Below, in pieces: positions 36,152 to 44,402 of a stretch of 64,000 nucleotides of DNA. Origin of the DNA: JAGMES01 sp023128035 (GTDB taxonomy: Bacteria > Bacillota > Halanaerobiia > DY22613); contig DAOVRZ010000007.1 in the NCBI GenBank assembly GCA_030627905.1, forward strand, positions 1 through 64,000. Reading direction: 5' to 3'. Below the pieces are notes generated by a model. That model was not told the DNA's origin. It searched no databases and worked only from the letters and a program-made list of their open reading frames with translations. Every line of letters starts with the position of its first letter. Positions within the stretch are counted from its first letter, which is position 1. A program made the translations under genes and the position numbers.

Positions 36152-37831
36152 ATGAAAAAACGTTTACCGATTGGTGTGAGTGATTTTAAAGAGATCATAG
36201 AAGATGATTATTACTATGTCGATAAAAGTTTATTCATTCAGGAAATAGTAGATACAGATGCGAAGGTATTGTTGATTCCCAGACCACGCAGGTTTGGGAA
36301 AACCCTTAATATTTCTATGTTGAAATATTTTTTCGAAAAAACAGATATAGATTATAGCTATTTATTTAAAGACCTGGCTATTTCTAAAACTAATGAGATA
36401 TATCTAAAACATCAGGGTAGATATCCTGTGATATATTTGACTTTTAAAGATGTTAAGGAAGATAATTGGCAGAATGCGTTATTAAAAATAAAAAAATTAA
36501 TTGCTCAGGAATTTAAAAGACATGACTATTTGTTAAATAGCTCCAAATTGGATAGATATGAAAAGGAAAGGTATAAGCAAATATTATCAATAGAAGCAGA
36601 AGAAGTATTTTATGTTGAAGCGTTTAAAGATTTGTCTGAGTATCTACGACGTTATTGGGATGAAAAAGTTCTAATAATGATTGATGAATATGATGCACCG
36701 ATTCAGACGGGATATATTTACGGATATTATGATAAAGTAGTTAACTTTACCAGGACTTTGTTGGGTGGAGGTTTAAAAGACAATCCTTCTCTGGAAAAGG
36801 GTATCCTAACAGGTATCTTACGGGTTGCCAAAGAGAGTATCTTTTCTGGGTTGAATAATCTATCAGTATACAGCCTTCTAAATGCCCAATTTGATCAACA
36901 CTTTGGGTTGTTAGAAGAGGAGGTTAAGTATTTTCTGGATTCTTTTGGATTAATTGGTATATTTGAAGATGCTAAACGCTGGTATAATGGGTATCAATTT
37001 GGTGAAAAAACAGTTTATAATCCATGGTCAGTAGTTAAATTGATCGATAATAAAGGTATTATTCAGCCTTATTGGGTTAATACCAGTAGTAATGATCTGG
37101 TCAAAAAATTTATAGCAGAGGCTGGTAGTGGATTTAAAAAAGATCTTGAGATACTGATTGATGGTGAGTCAGTTAACATTCAGGTTGATGAAAATATTAC
37201 CTTTGATGATATCCGGAGTAAGTCAACACTATTTAGCTTTTTATTATTGAGCGGATATTTGAAGGTAGAAGGTAAAAAATGGCATAATGGGCGATTATTT
37301 TGTGATTTGCAGATTCCTAATGAAGAAGTCAGATATATTTATGAAGATATTATTATCAATTGGTTTAAGGAGAATCTGTGTTCAGATGAATTAGATATTA
37401 TGTGGAAAAGTTTGATATCAGGAGAGATTGCAGTTTTTGAGGAGATTTTTCAAAAATTTGTTTTAAATAGTGTTAGTTTTTTTGATCTAGCCAATAAGGA
37501 ACCTGAAGTGGTCTATCATGCTTTTGTGCTCGGAATGCTTGTTTATCTACAAAAAGATTATGATATCAAATCAAATAGAGAAAGTGGTTATGGTAGGTAT
37601 GATGTCATGTTAATACCTCGCACTAAAAAGCTAGGTATCATTATGGAATTTAAAAAGGTCAATCTTAATAGAGGAGAAACGTTAGTTTCAACTGTGGAGG
37701 CAGCATTACAGCAGATTGAAGATAGACAATATCGACAGGAATTGTTGAACAGAGGGGTAGATAATATAATTGAACTAGGAATCGCATTTGAAGGTAAACG
37801 AATCAAGGTAAAAGAAAAGATGTTCATGTAG
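36152..37831 (+). CDS. AAA-ATPase-like / PD-(D/E)XK nuclease-fold protein (second of pair)
   Basis: 559 aa, ATG behind GGAGG. Same architecture as its neighbour: LPIGVSDFKEIIEDDYYYVD, Walker A PRPRRFGKTLNISML near residue 50, IMIDEYDAPIQTGY near 180, and C-terminal SGYGRYDVMLIP ... GIIMEFKKVN (Asp, Glu-x-Lys) near 485-510. The two proteins are similar in layout but clearly diverged, so this is an old duplication or a joint import rather than a recent tandem copy. This one is closer to the common Bacteroides/Clostridium type. Confidence 0.9.
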   Translation: MKKRLPIGVSDFKEIIEDDYYYVDKSLFIQEIVDTDAKVLLIPRPRRFGKTLNISMLKYFFEKTDIDYSYLFKDLAISKTNEIYLKHQGRYPVIYLTFKDVKEDNWQNALLKIKKLIAQEFKRHDYLLNSSKLDRYEKERYKQILSIEAEEVFYVEAFKDLSEYLRRYWDEKVLIMIDEYDAPIQTGYIYGYYDKVVNFTRTLLGGGLKDNPSLEKGILTGILRVAKESIFSGLNNLSVYSLLNAQFDQHFGLLEEEVKYFLDSFGLIGIFEDAKRWYNGYQFGEKTVYNPWSVVKLIDNKGIIQPYWVNTSSNDLVKKFIAEAGSGFKKDLEILIDGESVNIQVDENITFDDIRSKSTLFSFLLLSGYLKVEGKKWHNGRLFCDLQIPNEEVRYIYEDIIINWFKENLCSDELDIMWKSLISGEIAVFEEIFQKFVLNSVSFFDLANKEPEVVYHAFVLGMLVYLQKDYDIKSNRESGYGRYDVMLIPRTKKLGIIMEFKKVNLNRGETLVSTVEAALQQIEDRQYRQELLNRGVDNIIELGIAFEGKRIKVKEKMFM

Positions 37832-37855
37832 TGAAAAAATGATGGAAGGGTGAAT

Positions 37856-38953
37856 GTGAGTAATATGAAACGCAAGGTTTTAGAGAATGTAATGGAAGTT
37901 GGATTTCATACTGCTGGAAAAGATAACAGGTGTCCAGAAAGCTTTCCTTTTCCTGCCTGTCTTGCTTCTGCTTTGAGATACGTTGGAGAAGATTATCCAT
38001 GGCAGACTATTAAAGCCCATGATCAAGAGTGGAAATTGAATATGGCGAATGTTGAATTTCTTGGAGCTTCTGGGATGGCATTTGGACTTTTATGGAGTAA
38101 AGAACATTGTATGAGTTGTATGGATTTAACACAAATTAATTCACATAATGAAACAATACATAATGCTTTTAATTGGGCTGGATATAAAATGGATATTTTA
38201 GAAAAAACCGAAACCAGTGATGAGGAATTGATCTGGAAAGAAAAAATTATTGAAACTATTGATCAAAATGTTCCTGTGTTAGCATTTGGAGTTATCGGAC
38301 CACCTGAATGTTGTATTATTACTGGTTATGATGAATCTGGCGAAGTGATTATTGGGTGGAATTATTTTCAAAATGAGCATGATGATTTTGAAGCAACTGG
38401 ACAATTTAGAAAAAGGAATTGGTATAATGATACATGGAAACTCGTTATTATTAAGGAAAAAATAGAACCATCTCTTACTTCAAAACAGATTTTAAAAAAT
38501 GGATTAGATATAATGAGAAAGGAAGAAAGTGATGGATATTATGCTGGTTTTAAGGCATATGATGCCTGGATTAATTTTTTGAAAAACAAAGATATTGAAA
38601 CACTGGACGACAAGCAAGTAAAAGAGATGCATAGTTTACATAGTGCATTAGTAGGAAGTTATGCAGAAGCCCGTAGTTGGGGAGGGTCATTTTTAGAAAG
38701 ACTAACTTATTTCGAACCAGAAATTAATGATGAACTACTGGAGTGTTCAAAAAAATTCAAAGATATCCATGATTTAATGTGGGAGATATGGGGAGTCCTT
38801 GGTGGGTATTGGGATAAAGAAGCATGGTTAAAATTTAGAGAGTCTGACTTAAGAGAAAAAATAATATCTATTTTAGAACAGGCAAAAAAGAAAGACAAAG
38901 AAGTTGTTTCAGTTTTGGAAATAGTACTTAACATCAACATGAAAAATGTTTAG
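37856..38953 (+). CDS. BtrH-like cysteine-peptidase-fold protein
   Basis: 365 aa from GTG 37856 (site GGAAGGG). The first half resembles the BtrH N-terminal family: SFPFPACLASALRYVG near residue 30 places Cys at the start of a helix, and IGPPECCIITGYDESGEVIIGW near 145-165 resembles the His/Asp half of a C39-like fold, though the His is replaced by other residues. The second half is helical (LHSALVGSYAEARSWGGSFL). BtrH transfers acyl groups in butirosin synthesis; here no antibiotic genes adjoin. A role as acyltransferase or peptide-binding protein is conjecture. Confidence 0.6.
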   Translation: MSNMKRKVLENVMEVGFHTAGKDNRCPESFPFPACLASALRYVGEDYPWQTIKAHDQEWKLNMANVEFLGASGMAFGLLWSKEHCMSCMDLTQINSHNETIHNAFNWAGYKMDILEKTETSDEELIWKEKIIETIDQNVPVLAFGVIGPPECCIITGYDESGEVIIGWNYFQNEHDDFEATGQFRKRNWYNDTWKLVIIKEKIEPSLTSKQILKNGLDIMRKEESDGYYAGFKAYDAWINFLKNKDIETLDDKQVKEMHSLHSALVGSYAEARSWGGSFLERLTYFEPEINDELLECSKKFKDIHDLMWEIWGVLGGYWDKEAWLKFRESDLREKIISILEQAKKKDKEVVSVLEIVLNINMKNV

Positions 38954-39023
38954 GTATCAAGGGTTTAGAGGTTAAAATTCTTTAAAATTTTTGCAATACA
39001 TAAAAATAAGGGAGTTAAAACAT

Positions 39024-39155
39024 ATGAAAAGAAATAGTATTGTGATTTATTTTATCGTAGTCATAATTTTATCTATACCACTATTAAACGGTTGTGAATC
39101 AACAGAAATATTGCCAGAAAAAAGAGCAATAATGAATCATTTCAAAAAAACTTGA
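39024..39155 (+). pseudogene. Short lipoprotein gene remnant
   Basis: 43 codons from ATG 39024 (AAGGGAG site). It encodes a signal with a good lipobox (IPLLNGC) then only 17 further residues before TGA. Lipoproteins are normally longer, so this looks like the 5' end of a truncated gene. A large hairpin follows 23 bp later. Confidence 0.5.
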
Positions 39156-39177
39156 TGAATATGTCAAGAACAAAGAT

Positions 39178-39228
39178 GGGATATCCAACGTTCTCCGTAG
39201 TGAAACGAAGGAGAATGTTGGATATCCC
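39178..39228. terminator. Long hairpin between the lipoprotein remnant and the TA module
   Basis: 19-bp stem GGGATATCCAACGTTCTCC (39178-39196) with GGAGAATGTTGGATATCCC (39210-39228), one G-T pair, 13-nt loop. No T run follows on either side, so it may be a repeat or RNA structure rather than a plain terminator. Confidence 0.45.
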
Positions 39229-39272
39229 TTGTTAGCTGAAGTTGATTATCAAGTTTTTGAGTTTTTAGATTT

Positions 39273-39719
39273 TTATTTAGTATCTTTTGTACTCGAAATG
39301 AAAATCGGTGCAGTAACTAATGGAAGGTCATTAGAATCAACATTTGTTAGTTGACTAACTAAAACTGATGAATGAATAGTAGCAGGCATCATCAAGTCAT
39401 CAATTCGGTCATTTATCTCACATTTTAATTTTTTTAAATAATCATCATCTTTATCAGTAATTTCATTTAGCTTATACTTTAATATGATTTTTATTTCAAT
39501 ATCATAAAGAGCTTTTGGATCAAAATACACATTTCTTTCAAAAATAATTTTAACATGGTCTTCTGCAATATCTAATATAGAATAATTATCTTTAATATTT
39601 GTCTCAAATTCTTTTATGTTTTCTAACAACTCCTTAGATGGTTGTGAATAATTAAAATTAACAGATTTCAATTGAATATTTATTTTATTACCATCTATTA
39701 GTCTTTGAGATTGGCTCAT
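39273..39719 (-). CDS. SecB-like chaperone of a toxin-antitoxin-chaperone module
   Basis: 148 aa on the minus strand; ATG behind GAGGAGG. Size and pattern fit SecB-like proteins: a beta-strand start INIQLKSVNFNYS, alternating strands (DHVKIIFERNVYFDP; YDIEIKIILKYKL), then a long helix region with ATIHSSVLVSQLTNVD and the closing LPLVTAPIFIS. The last matches the ..PPLI.PP.. ending typical of SecB and its TA-linked relatives. In toxin-antitoxin-chaperone systems (studied for HigBA-SecB of Mycobacterium tuberculosis) the chaperone folds and protects an unstable antitoxin. The gene overlaps the antitoxin by 32 bp and is last in the operon. A plain export SecB is less likely given this context. 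Confidence 0.7.
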   Translation of the reverse strand: MSQSQRLIDGNKINIQLKSVNFNYSQPSKELLENIKEFETNIKDNYSILDIAEDHVKIIFERNVYFDPKALYDIEIKIILKYKLNEITDKDDDYLKKLKCEINDRIDDLMMPATIHSSVLVSQLTNVDSNDLPLVTAPIFISSTKDTK

Positions 39720-40245
39720 AATATAATCCTCCTCTATCTTCTATAATTCTATTCGCTACCATTTTAAAGGGGTCAGATTGAGAGTTAACTATTCCATTCC
39801 AACCTTTTTTATTTCCTGTCAGAGTTACCTGCCTAATTTCGGTCATTAAAACTGCCTCTTGTTCAATTTCTTTAGCAGTATTACTCTGATAATGTTTTTT
39901 TGTTACTAAAAACAAAATATATTGATTTAAACTCACTCCCTGTTCTTCAGCTTCTAGGGTTAGTTCTCTATGAAGACTTTTAGGAAGTCTTAAGGTGAAT
40001 TTTCCACTAAAATCATTATTTTCTAAATTGTCGGGTTTAGGTATTTTTTTACCATCTTCCAAAGCTATTTCTAACCAAACTCTTTTTGCATCTTGAGCCA
40101 ACTCCAGTGCTTCTTCTAAAGTATCTCCACTAGCAACACAACCTGGTAAGTCTGGAAATTCAACATTCCATTCAACATTTCCATCAACATTATCTGGGTA
40201 AAATCTCATTCTATAAGGTCTAGCCAAAATCATATCTTTATTCAA
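39688..40245 (-). CDS. hicB: HicB-type antitoxin with extended C-terminus
   Basis: 185 aa from TTG 40245, placed 5 bases after GGAGGTGA; a longer TTG start at 40260 would lack a site. Residues ~10-72 are the HicB partial RNase-H fold (NVEWNVEFPDLPGCVASGDT LEEAL). Residues ~80-117 are a ribbon-helix-helix DNA-binding domain (SGKFTLRLPKSLHRELTLEA). HicB neutralises HicA and represses the operon. Most HicB proteins end soon after; here ~65 more residues follow (VTLTGNKKGWNGIVN ... LYYEPISKTNRW). Such tails can be the chaperone-addiction segment in SecB-linked TA modules. That role is inferred from the SecB-like gene next to it. Confidence 0.88.
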   Translation of the reverse strand: MNKDMILARPYRMRFYPDNVDGNVEWNVEFPDLPGCVASGDTLEEALELAQDAKRVWLEIALEDGKKIPKPDNLENNDFSGKFTLRLPKSLHRELTLEAEEQGVSLNQYILFLVTKKHYQSNTAKEIEQEAVLMTEIRQVTLTGNKKGWNGIVNSQSDPFKMVANRIIEDRGGLYYEPISKTNRW

Positions 40246-40513
40246 TATCTTCACCTCCAATTTCCTTGATTTTATTTATTGCATCAACCATAGTCTTTAC
40301 ATAAAATTTTTTTATTGTCTTTCCATGTTTAGGAATAGTAATTTGTAAATCATCAAGCTCGGGGTGATTATAAATAAAATGACTAGTTCCTCCAGCTGAT
40401 TGACGCTGTATAAATCCAAAAGCTCGTAACAACCTATCAGCTTCAAAAAAAGTGATATCTGATGGTGTTGGTCGTTTAGAACACTTTTTGTATAGCTTTT
40501 CGAGTTGACTCAT
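40238..40513 (-). CDS. hicA: HicA-type mRNA interferase toxin
   Basis: 91 aa; ATG behind AAAGGAG. HicA has a double-stranded RNA-binding-like fold with one catalytic histidine that cleaves mRNA. Here the core is RLLRAFGFIQRQSAGGTSHF with His45, followed by IYNHPELDDLQITIPKHG. The N-terminus is ~15 residues longer than in the smallest HicA proteins. It is the first gene of the operon and its stop overlaps the antitoxin start. The catalytic His is intact, so the toxin should be active when not bound by HicB. Confidence 0.92.
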   Translation of the reverse strand: MSQLEKLYKKCSKRPTPSDITFFEADRLLRAFGFIQRQSAGGTSHFIYNHPELDDLQITIPKHGKTIKKFYVKTMVDAINKIKEIGGEDIE

Positions 40514-40530
40514 GAATCTTTCTCCTTTCT

Positions 40531-40560
40531 ATTATATGTATTAATACCACATATGATACC
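40531..40560 (-). promoter_or_regulatory. hicA promoter with palindromic operator
   Basis: On the minus strand TATAAT (plus-strand ATTATA, 40531-40536) is the -10. Next to it lies the palindrome GTATTAATAC (40538-40547), with flanking ATATGT/ACATAT arms. This is a likely HicB binding site for autoregulation. Confidence 0.5.
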
Positions 40561-40999
40561 AAACTCCTTCTTTTTCTTAAAATTTTTTTGGAAAAAGTCA
40601 TTTTTTGATTTAATTTTCGCTTTTAGGGCTAGTCTGCTTTCAATTTCAGCTAACGAAGATATAAGCGGAATAGCGAGTTTATATAGTGATCCTTATACTA
40701 ATACGTTGTATGATTATGGTAAAAAAAAGATGATAACTCAAGAGGAATCGCGTAATGAATTAATGAATAATTGGGTAGTTGCATTTATAAAATTTAAATA
40801 TAAGAGAATTTCAGTAAGGTATCAAAGGATTAAAATTGAAGGTACAAGAGCTACTGTAAGGTTAAATTATGATATGACCCTTTATCAAAAAATTATATCT
40901 AAGGGAGAAAGGAAAGTACAGAAAAAAGAAGAATTTATTCTAGAGTTAATAGATGGTAAATGGTATATTGTTTCTGAAAAGGAGTTGAGAAATAAATAA
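40556..40999 (+). pseudogene. 5'-truncated exported protein with NTF2-like C-terminal part (probable)
   Basis: The frame is open from 40505 but no ribosome site precedes any start. The first ~40 codons are Phe/Leu/Lys-rich and look non-genuine. From ~40640 the sequence is credible: ISANEDISGIASLYSDPYTN, then VRYQRIKIEGTRATVRLNYD and LELIDGKWYIVSEKEL, a strand pattern like SnoaL/NTF2 folds. The gene's start has probably been lost next to the TA operon. It ends 1 bp before the methyltransferase gene, which suggests an old operon. Confidence 0.45.
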
Positions 41000-41000
41000 C

Positions 41001-41492
41001 ATGAGTATTGAATGGTATGACATGATAGCCAGAAGAAATGGCGGTTATAAGAGTAATGCAATATTCACTGTAGAAGGGTTATCTGGAGAAGATGTATTTG
41101 AAGAAAGGTTAGTTAGCATGTTGCCAAATTTTGAATCTATTTTAGATGCAGGTTGTGGACATGGAGACTTTACTCTTAAGATGGCTAGATATGCAAAAAA
41201 CATTACAGGTCTGGATAATTCGATTGAATTAATCAAAATTGCAAAATCATCATTAGAAGAAATAAATTATGATCATGCAAGTTTTGTATATGCAAGTACC
41301 AAAAAAGAACTTCCTTTTCAAGATGGAGAATTTACTCTGATTTATGATAGACGAGGGCCAACGTCAATCATAAATCACCACAGAATTCTTCGCTCAGGTG
41401 GAACCATATTCGGCATATATTCTGCATCTTTAGAAAAGGTTGAACAACTTCTAAAAACTAATGGATTTGTAGAACACAAAACCAGCGAATAA
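41001..41492 (+). CDS. Class I SAM-dependent methyltransferase, short form
   Basis: 163 aa. Motif I is ILDAGCGHGDFTLKMA near residue 48, with ITGLDNSIELIKIAKSS (acidic loop after strand 2) and ELPFQDGEFTLIYDRRGPTS (motif IV). HRILRSGGTIFGIY fits the post-motif strand. Most relatives are ~230-250 aa; here only ~25 residues follow motif V-VI, so the C-terminal substrate domain is missing or a deletion has occurred. Substrate unknown. Its start is not preceded by a strong site but lies directly behind the upstream stop. Confidence 0.7.
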   Translation: MSIEWYDMIARRNGGYKSNAIFTVEGLSGEDVFEERLVSMLPNFESILDAGCGHGDFTLKMARYAKNITGLDNSIELIKIAKSSLEEINYDHASFVYASTKKELPFQDGEFTLIYDRRGPTSIINHHRILRSGGTIFGIYSASLEKVEQLLKTNGFVEHKTSE

Positions 41493-41515
41493 ATTAATCG
41501 TCGGTTTTTGTTTTT

Positions 41516-42100
41516 TCACTTTCCTTTACATGCCTTTAAACATTCCCCACACCCTCTAAGGGCATGTGGGAGACAGCGATAATAATGAAATTTTCCATCG
41601 GCAAATGCATTTGCAGGGCATGCTTCAATACATTGTCCACATGAAGTGCAGTGAGTCTCCATTGTTGCAGGAATTTGAGGAGTGAGTGGCTTGCTAACTT
41701 CTAAAGGAGCATTGGTAAAGATTGCTGAAAAGAGGAGACCTGAACCATAATCTTTATTAACCACAAGACCATTTCGACCCCATTCACCTAAGCCTGCTGC
41801 AACTGCAAGGGGACGAAAATCTCCAAAAAGGGAAAGTATAGTTTTATATTTTGCCCGATATCCTTCTTTTGTTAAAATTTTTGCTGTTATATTATGAACG
41901 TTCTTGCTGGTCAGATACTCTTCTACCAATCTTTTGGTGAGAGTGAATGGATGATTAAAAAACCATTCATCTAAAAAGGGAAAAGCAAAGATAATCACAG
42001 GCTCTGTACGACGAATTTTTGTTGAACCTACAAGAATGGCGCCATTCTTTTTTGCAGTTGTATTAATTTCGTTCATCAAATCTGTTGTTATGCTGCTCAA
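41516..42100 (-). CDS. 4Fe-4S dicluster protein of the epoxyqueuosine-reductase-like family
   Basis: 194 aa, TTG start 8 bases after GGAGGG, minus strand. The C-terminal part holds two clusters' worth of cysteines: CTSCGQCIEACPANAF and RCLPHALRGCGECLKACKGK. The middle (FGDFRPLAVAAGLGEWGRNGLVVNKDYGSG) matches QueG/reductive-dehalogenase-type ferredoxin proteins. True QueG is ~350 aa with a cobalamin domain, so this short relative lacks it; it is an electron-transfer protein of unknown partner. It is divergent from the aminomutase gene. Confidence 0.8.
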   Translation of the reverse strand: MSSITTDLMNEINTTAKKNGAILVGSTKIRRTEPVIIFAFPFLDEWFFNHPFTLTKRLVEEYLTSKNVHNITAKILTKEGYRAKYKTILSLFGDFRPLAVAAGLGEWGRNGLVVNKDYGSGLLFSAIFTNAPLEVSKPLTPQIPATMETHCTSCGQCIEACPANAFADGKFHYYRCLPHALRGCGECLKACKGK

Positions 42101-42159
42101 AATTTTCCCTCCAAAAATAATATTATTAGTAACTTTTAGTAGTAAATGTAATAACTTAT

Positions 42160-42188
42160 TTGCGACTTAATTCAATTTGTGTTATAAT
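42160..42188 (+). promoter_or_regulatory. Promoter of the aminomutase gene
   Basis: TTGCGA at 42160-42165, 17-bp spacer, TATAAT at 42183-42188. Confidence 0.65.
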
Positions 42189-42248
42189 AGTAGTATGTTC
42201 TTTAATATGAATAAAATTATACCTGTTTAGATTTGGGAGGAGGCATTT

Positions 42249-43526
42249 ATGAAAAAACTTAAAAGAGGACGAGAGATTTCTTTACAACGAGCTGATGTTT
42301 TAAAGTCAAGAATTCAAGATTATTTAGATGTTCAGGAGAGTATTCCAGATGGATTTAAGCGCAAAATGATGATTGAACGCCAGAAGAAAAAAATTCTAGA
42401 GATTTTAGGTGGCAGCGAAGAGGATTGGAAGAATTGGCACTGGCAATTGGCAAATCGAATCAATGATGTAGATATATTAGGGCAAGTATTAAAATTATCC
42501 AATAAAGAGTTAGAGGAGATAAAAGCCGTTGGGCGTAAATATCGTTGGACAATTTCGCCATATTACCTAAGTTTAATTGATCCAGATGATCCAAAAGACC
42601 CAATTTATTTAATGTCATTACCTCAGGAAGTAGAAATTTTAGATCAATCTGGTGAACTTGATCCTATGGCTGAGGAATATACTAATCCTGCTGGTAGCGT
42701 CACTCGCAGATATCCAGATCGAGTGGTTTTGAACGTGACCAATGAGTGTGCTATGTATTGTCGTTTTTGTCAAAGACGGAGGAATATTGGACAGGTTGAC
42801 TGTCATAAATCGCGAGCAATTTTAAAGGAATCGATTCAATATATCAGAGAAAATACTGAGATACGTGATGTTCTGATAACTGGTGGTGATCCGCTGACTT
42901 TGACTGATACGATGATCGACTGGCTACTAAATGAGATTACTAGCATTCCACATGTTGATTATGTTCGATTAGGAACTCGAACATTGATTACTATGCCTCA
43001 AAGGATTACTCCTGAACTTTGTGATATACTTAAAAAATACCATCCCCTTTATATCAATACTCACTTCAATCATCCAATTGAGATTACCCATGAAGTGAAA
43101 GAAGCTGCTGAAAGATTAGTTATGTCTGGTGTACCATTAGGTAATCAAGCGGTTTTATTGAATGGGGTTAATAATGATAAATATGTAATGAAGCGTCTTA
43201 ATCATTTATTATTAAAAATTCGTGTACGACCTTATTACATTTTTCATCCAAAGCATGTACGAGGTACCAGCCATTTCTTATGTTCTATAGATGAAGGAAT
43301 TGAAATCATGGAGCATCTTCGCGGATATACCTCTGGTATGGCAATTCCATCTTATATTGTGAACGCACCAGGAGGAAAAGGAAAAACTCCTATTTTACCA
43401 AATTACATTATCTCTCGCGAAAAGGATTATGTTACATTACGCACCTGGGAGGGAGAGATCATTCAATATCCTAATATTCCAAATATTAAAACAATCTCAA
43501 AAACACACTTAGTTCCTATCGGGTAA
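42249..43526 (+). CDS. eam: Glutamate 2,3-aminomutase (radical SAM, PLP)
   Basis: 425 aa, ATG behind GGGAGGAGG. It belongs to the lysine 2,3-aminomutase family: radical-SAM cysteines C167, C171, C174 (CAMYCRFC) and PLP lysine K379 (GGKGKTP). In lysine aminomutase two aspartates, 37 residues apart (D293, D330), bind the substrate amine. In the glutamate enzyme these are Lys and Asn. Here the matching positions are K335 (IFHPKHV) and N372 (IVNAPGG), again 37 apart, so the substrate is glutamate. The product, beta-glutamate, is a known compatible solute. The gene is monocistronic with a promoter and terminator. Confidence 0.88.
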   Translation: MKKLKRGREISLQRADVLKSRIQDYLDVQESIPDGFKRKMMIERQKKKILEILGGSEEDWKNWHWQLANRINDVDILGQVLKLSNKELEEIKAVGRKYRWTISPYYLSLIDPDDPKDPIYLMSLPQEVEILDQSGELDPMAEEYTNPAGSVTRRYPDRVVLNVTNECAMYCRFCQRRRNIGQVDCHKSRAILKESIQYIRENTEIRDVLITGGDPLTLTDTMIDWLLNEITSIPHVDYVRLGTRTLITMPQRITPELCDILKKYHPLYINTHFNHPIEITHEVKEAAERLVMSGVPLGNQAVLLNGVNNDKYVMKRLNHLLLKIRVRPYYIFHPKHVRGTSHFLCSIDEGIEIMEHLRGYTSGMAIPSYIVNAPGGKGKTPILPNYIISREKDYVTLRTWEGEIIQYPNIPNIKTISKTHLVPIG

Positions 43527-43536
43527 AATATGATAG

Positions 43537-43566
43537 AATCTCTGGTTTTTACGCCAGAGATTTTTA
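43537..43566 (+). terminator. Terminator of eam
   Basis: AATCTCTGG (43537-43545), loop, CCAGAGATT (43554-43562), T5. Confidence 0.9.
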
Positions 43567-43651
43567 TTTCTTGCGAGAAGAGTTGAAAAAATTTTGAATA
43601 TGTTTATAATAATAATTAGACACATTATTTGATATAGGGAGGGGGTAAAGT

Positions 43652-44392
43652 ATGTTTGAAAATATTCAACAACGTGAACTTACTTTAGGGGAAATATTAA
43701 TTAATAGTTGGAGTATTTTTTCGAAGAACTTTCGGACAATCTTATTAATTGCATTAATAATTTATATTCCGATAAATATTTTGGTTTATATGATCCCTAC
43801 AGAGTCATTAATGAATGGGTATGGAGAAGTTGAAGGGTTTTGGATTTATATTAGACTGATTCAGATGGCCCAAGAATTCTTCGGAGTCTTGGCTATAATG
43901 GGTATAGCCGTATTGGTAGAAGGTTTTTTACGTGGTGAAGAAACTCGGTTAGATGAATCTATGAACAAAGCTTTTTCCAGATGGGGAAATATGATTATGA
44001 CCAATTTATTTAAGGGAATTATTGTGATGGGATTAATGTTTTTGTTTATTATTCCTGGAATTATTTGGTATGTTTTTTATTCCTTTGTGGCTTATGTTGT
44101 AGTTTTAAGAAATATCAGAGGAATGCAAGCTCTAGCTTATAGTAAAAGATTAGTGAAAGGAAGATGGTGGAAAATTTTTGGGATAACCCTCTTTTTAGGG
44201 GCTGCGCGTTTAGGATTAGGGTTAGGTTTTGATTATCTGATAGGAATAATTTTACCTGGTTATTCTGTTGCCAATATATTTATTGAAAGTATTCTCACTG
44301 GAATTCTTTCTTACTTTACGGTTGCGACAGTTGTGCTGTTTTTGAATTTGGATTATGTCCAAGTCGAACGCAGAATAAATTTTTCTAGTTAG
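43652..44392 (+). CDS. Multi-pass membrane protein (GDPD-membrane-domain-like)
   Basis: 246 aa, ATG behind GGAGGGGG. The start RELTLGEILINSWSIFSKNF is followed by five or six hydrophobic helices (~27-50, ~75-95, ~125-155, ~175-200, ~215-235). The motif YSKRLVKGRWWKIFG sits between the last helices. A homologue with the same opening and the same GKWWKVFG motif lies at 49.5 kb. These resemble the membrane half of GlpQ-type proteins and uncharacterised DUF families. Function unknown. Confidence 0.72.
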   Translation: MFENIQQRELTLGEILINSWSIFSKNFRTILLIALIIYIPINILVYMIPTESLMNGYGEVEGFWIYIRLIQMAQEFFGVLAIMGIAVLVEGFLRGEETRLDESMNKAFSRWGNMIMTNLFKGIIVMGLMFLFIIPGIIWYVFYSFVAYVVVLRNIRGMQALAYSKRLVKGRWWKIFGITLFLGAARLGLGLGFDYLIGIILPGYSVANIFIESILTGILSYFTVATVVLFLNLDYVQVERRINFSS

Positions 44393-44402
44393 GAGATTTT
44401 TC

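Noticed and set aside
34400..37831. The ATPase-nuclease pair as transposase genes
   Set aside because: No terminal inverted repeats or target duplications seen around the pair.
42249..43526. Lysine 2,3-aminomutase annotation
   Set aside because: The two aspartates that bind the lysine amine are replaced by Lys335 and Asn372.
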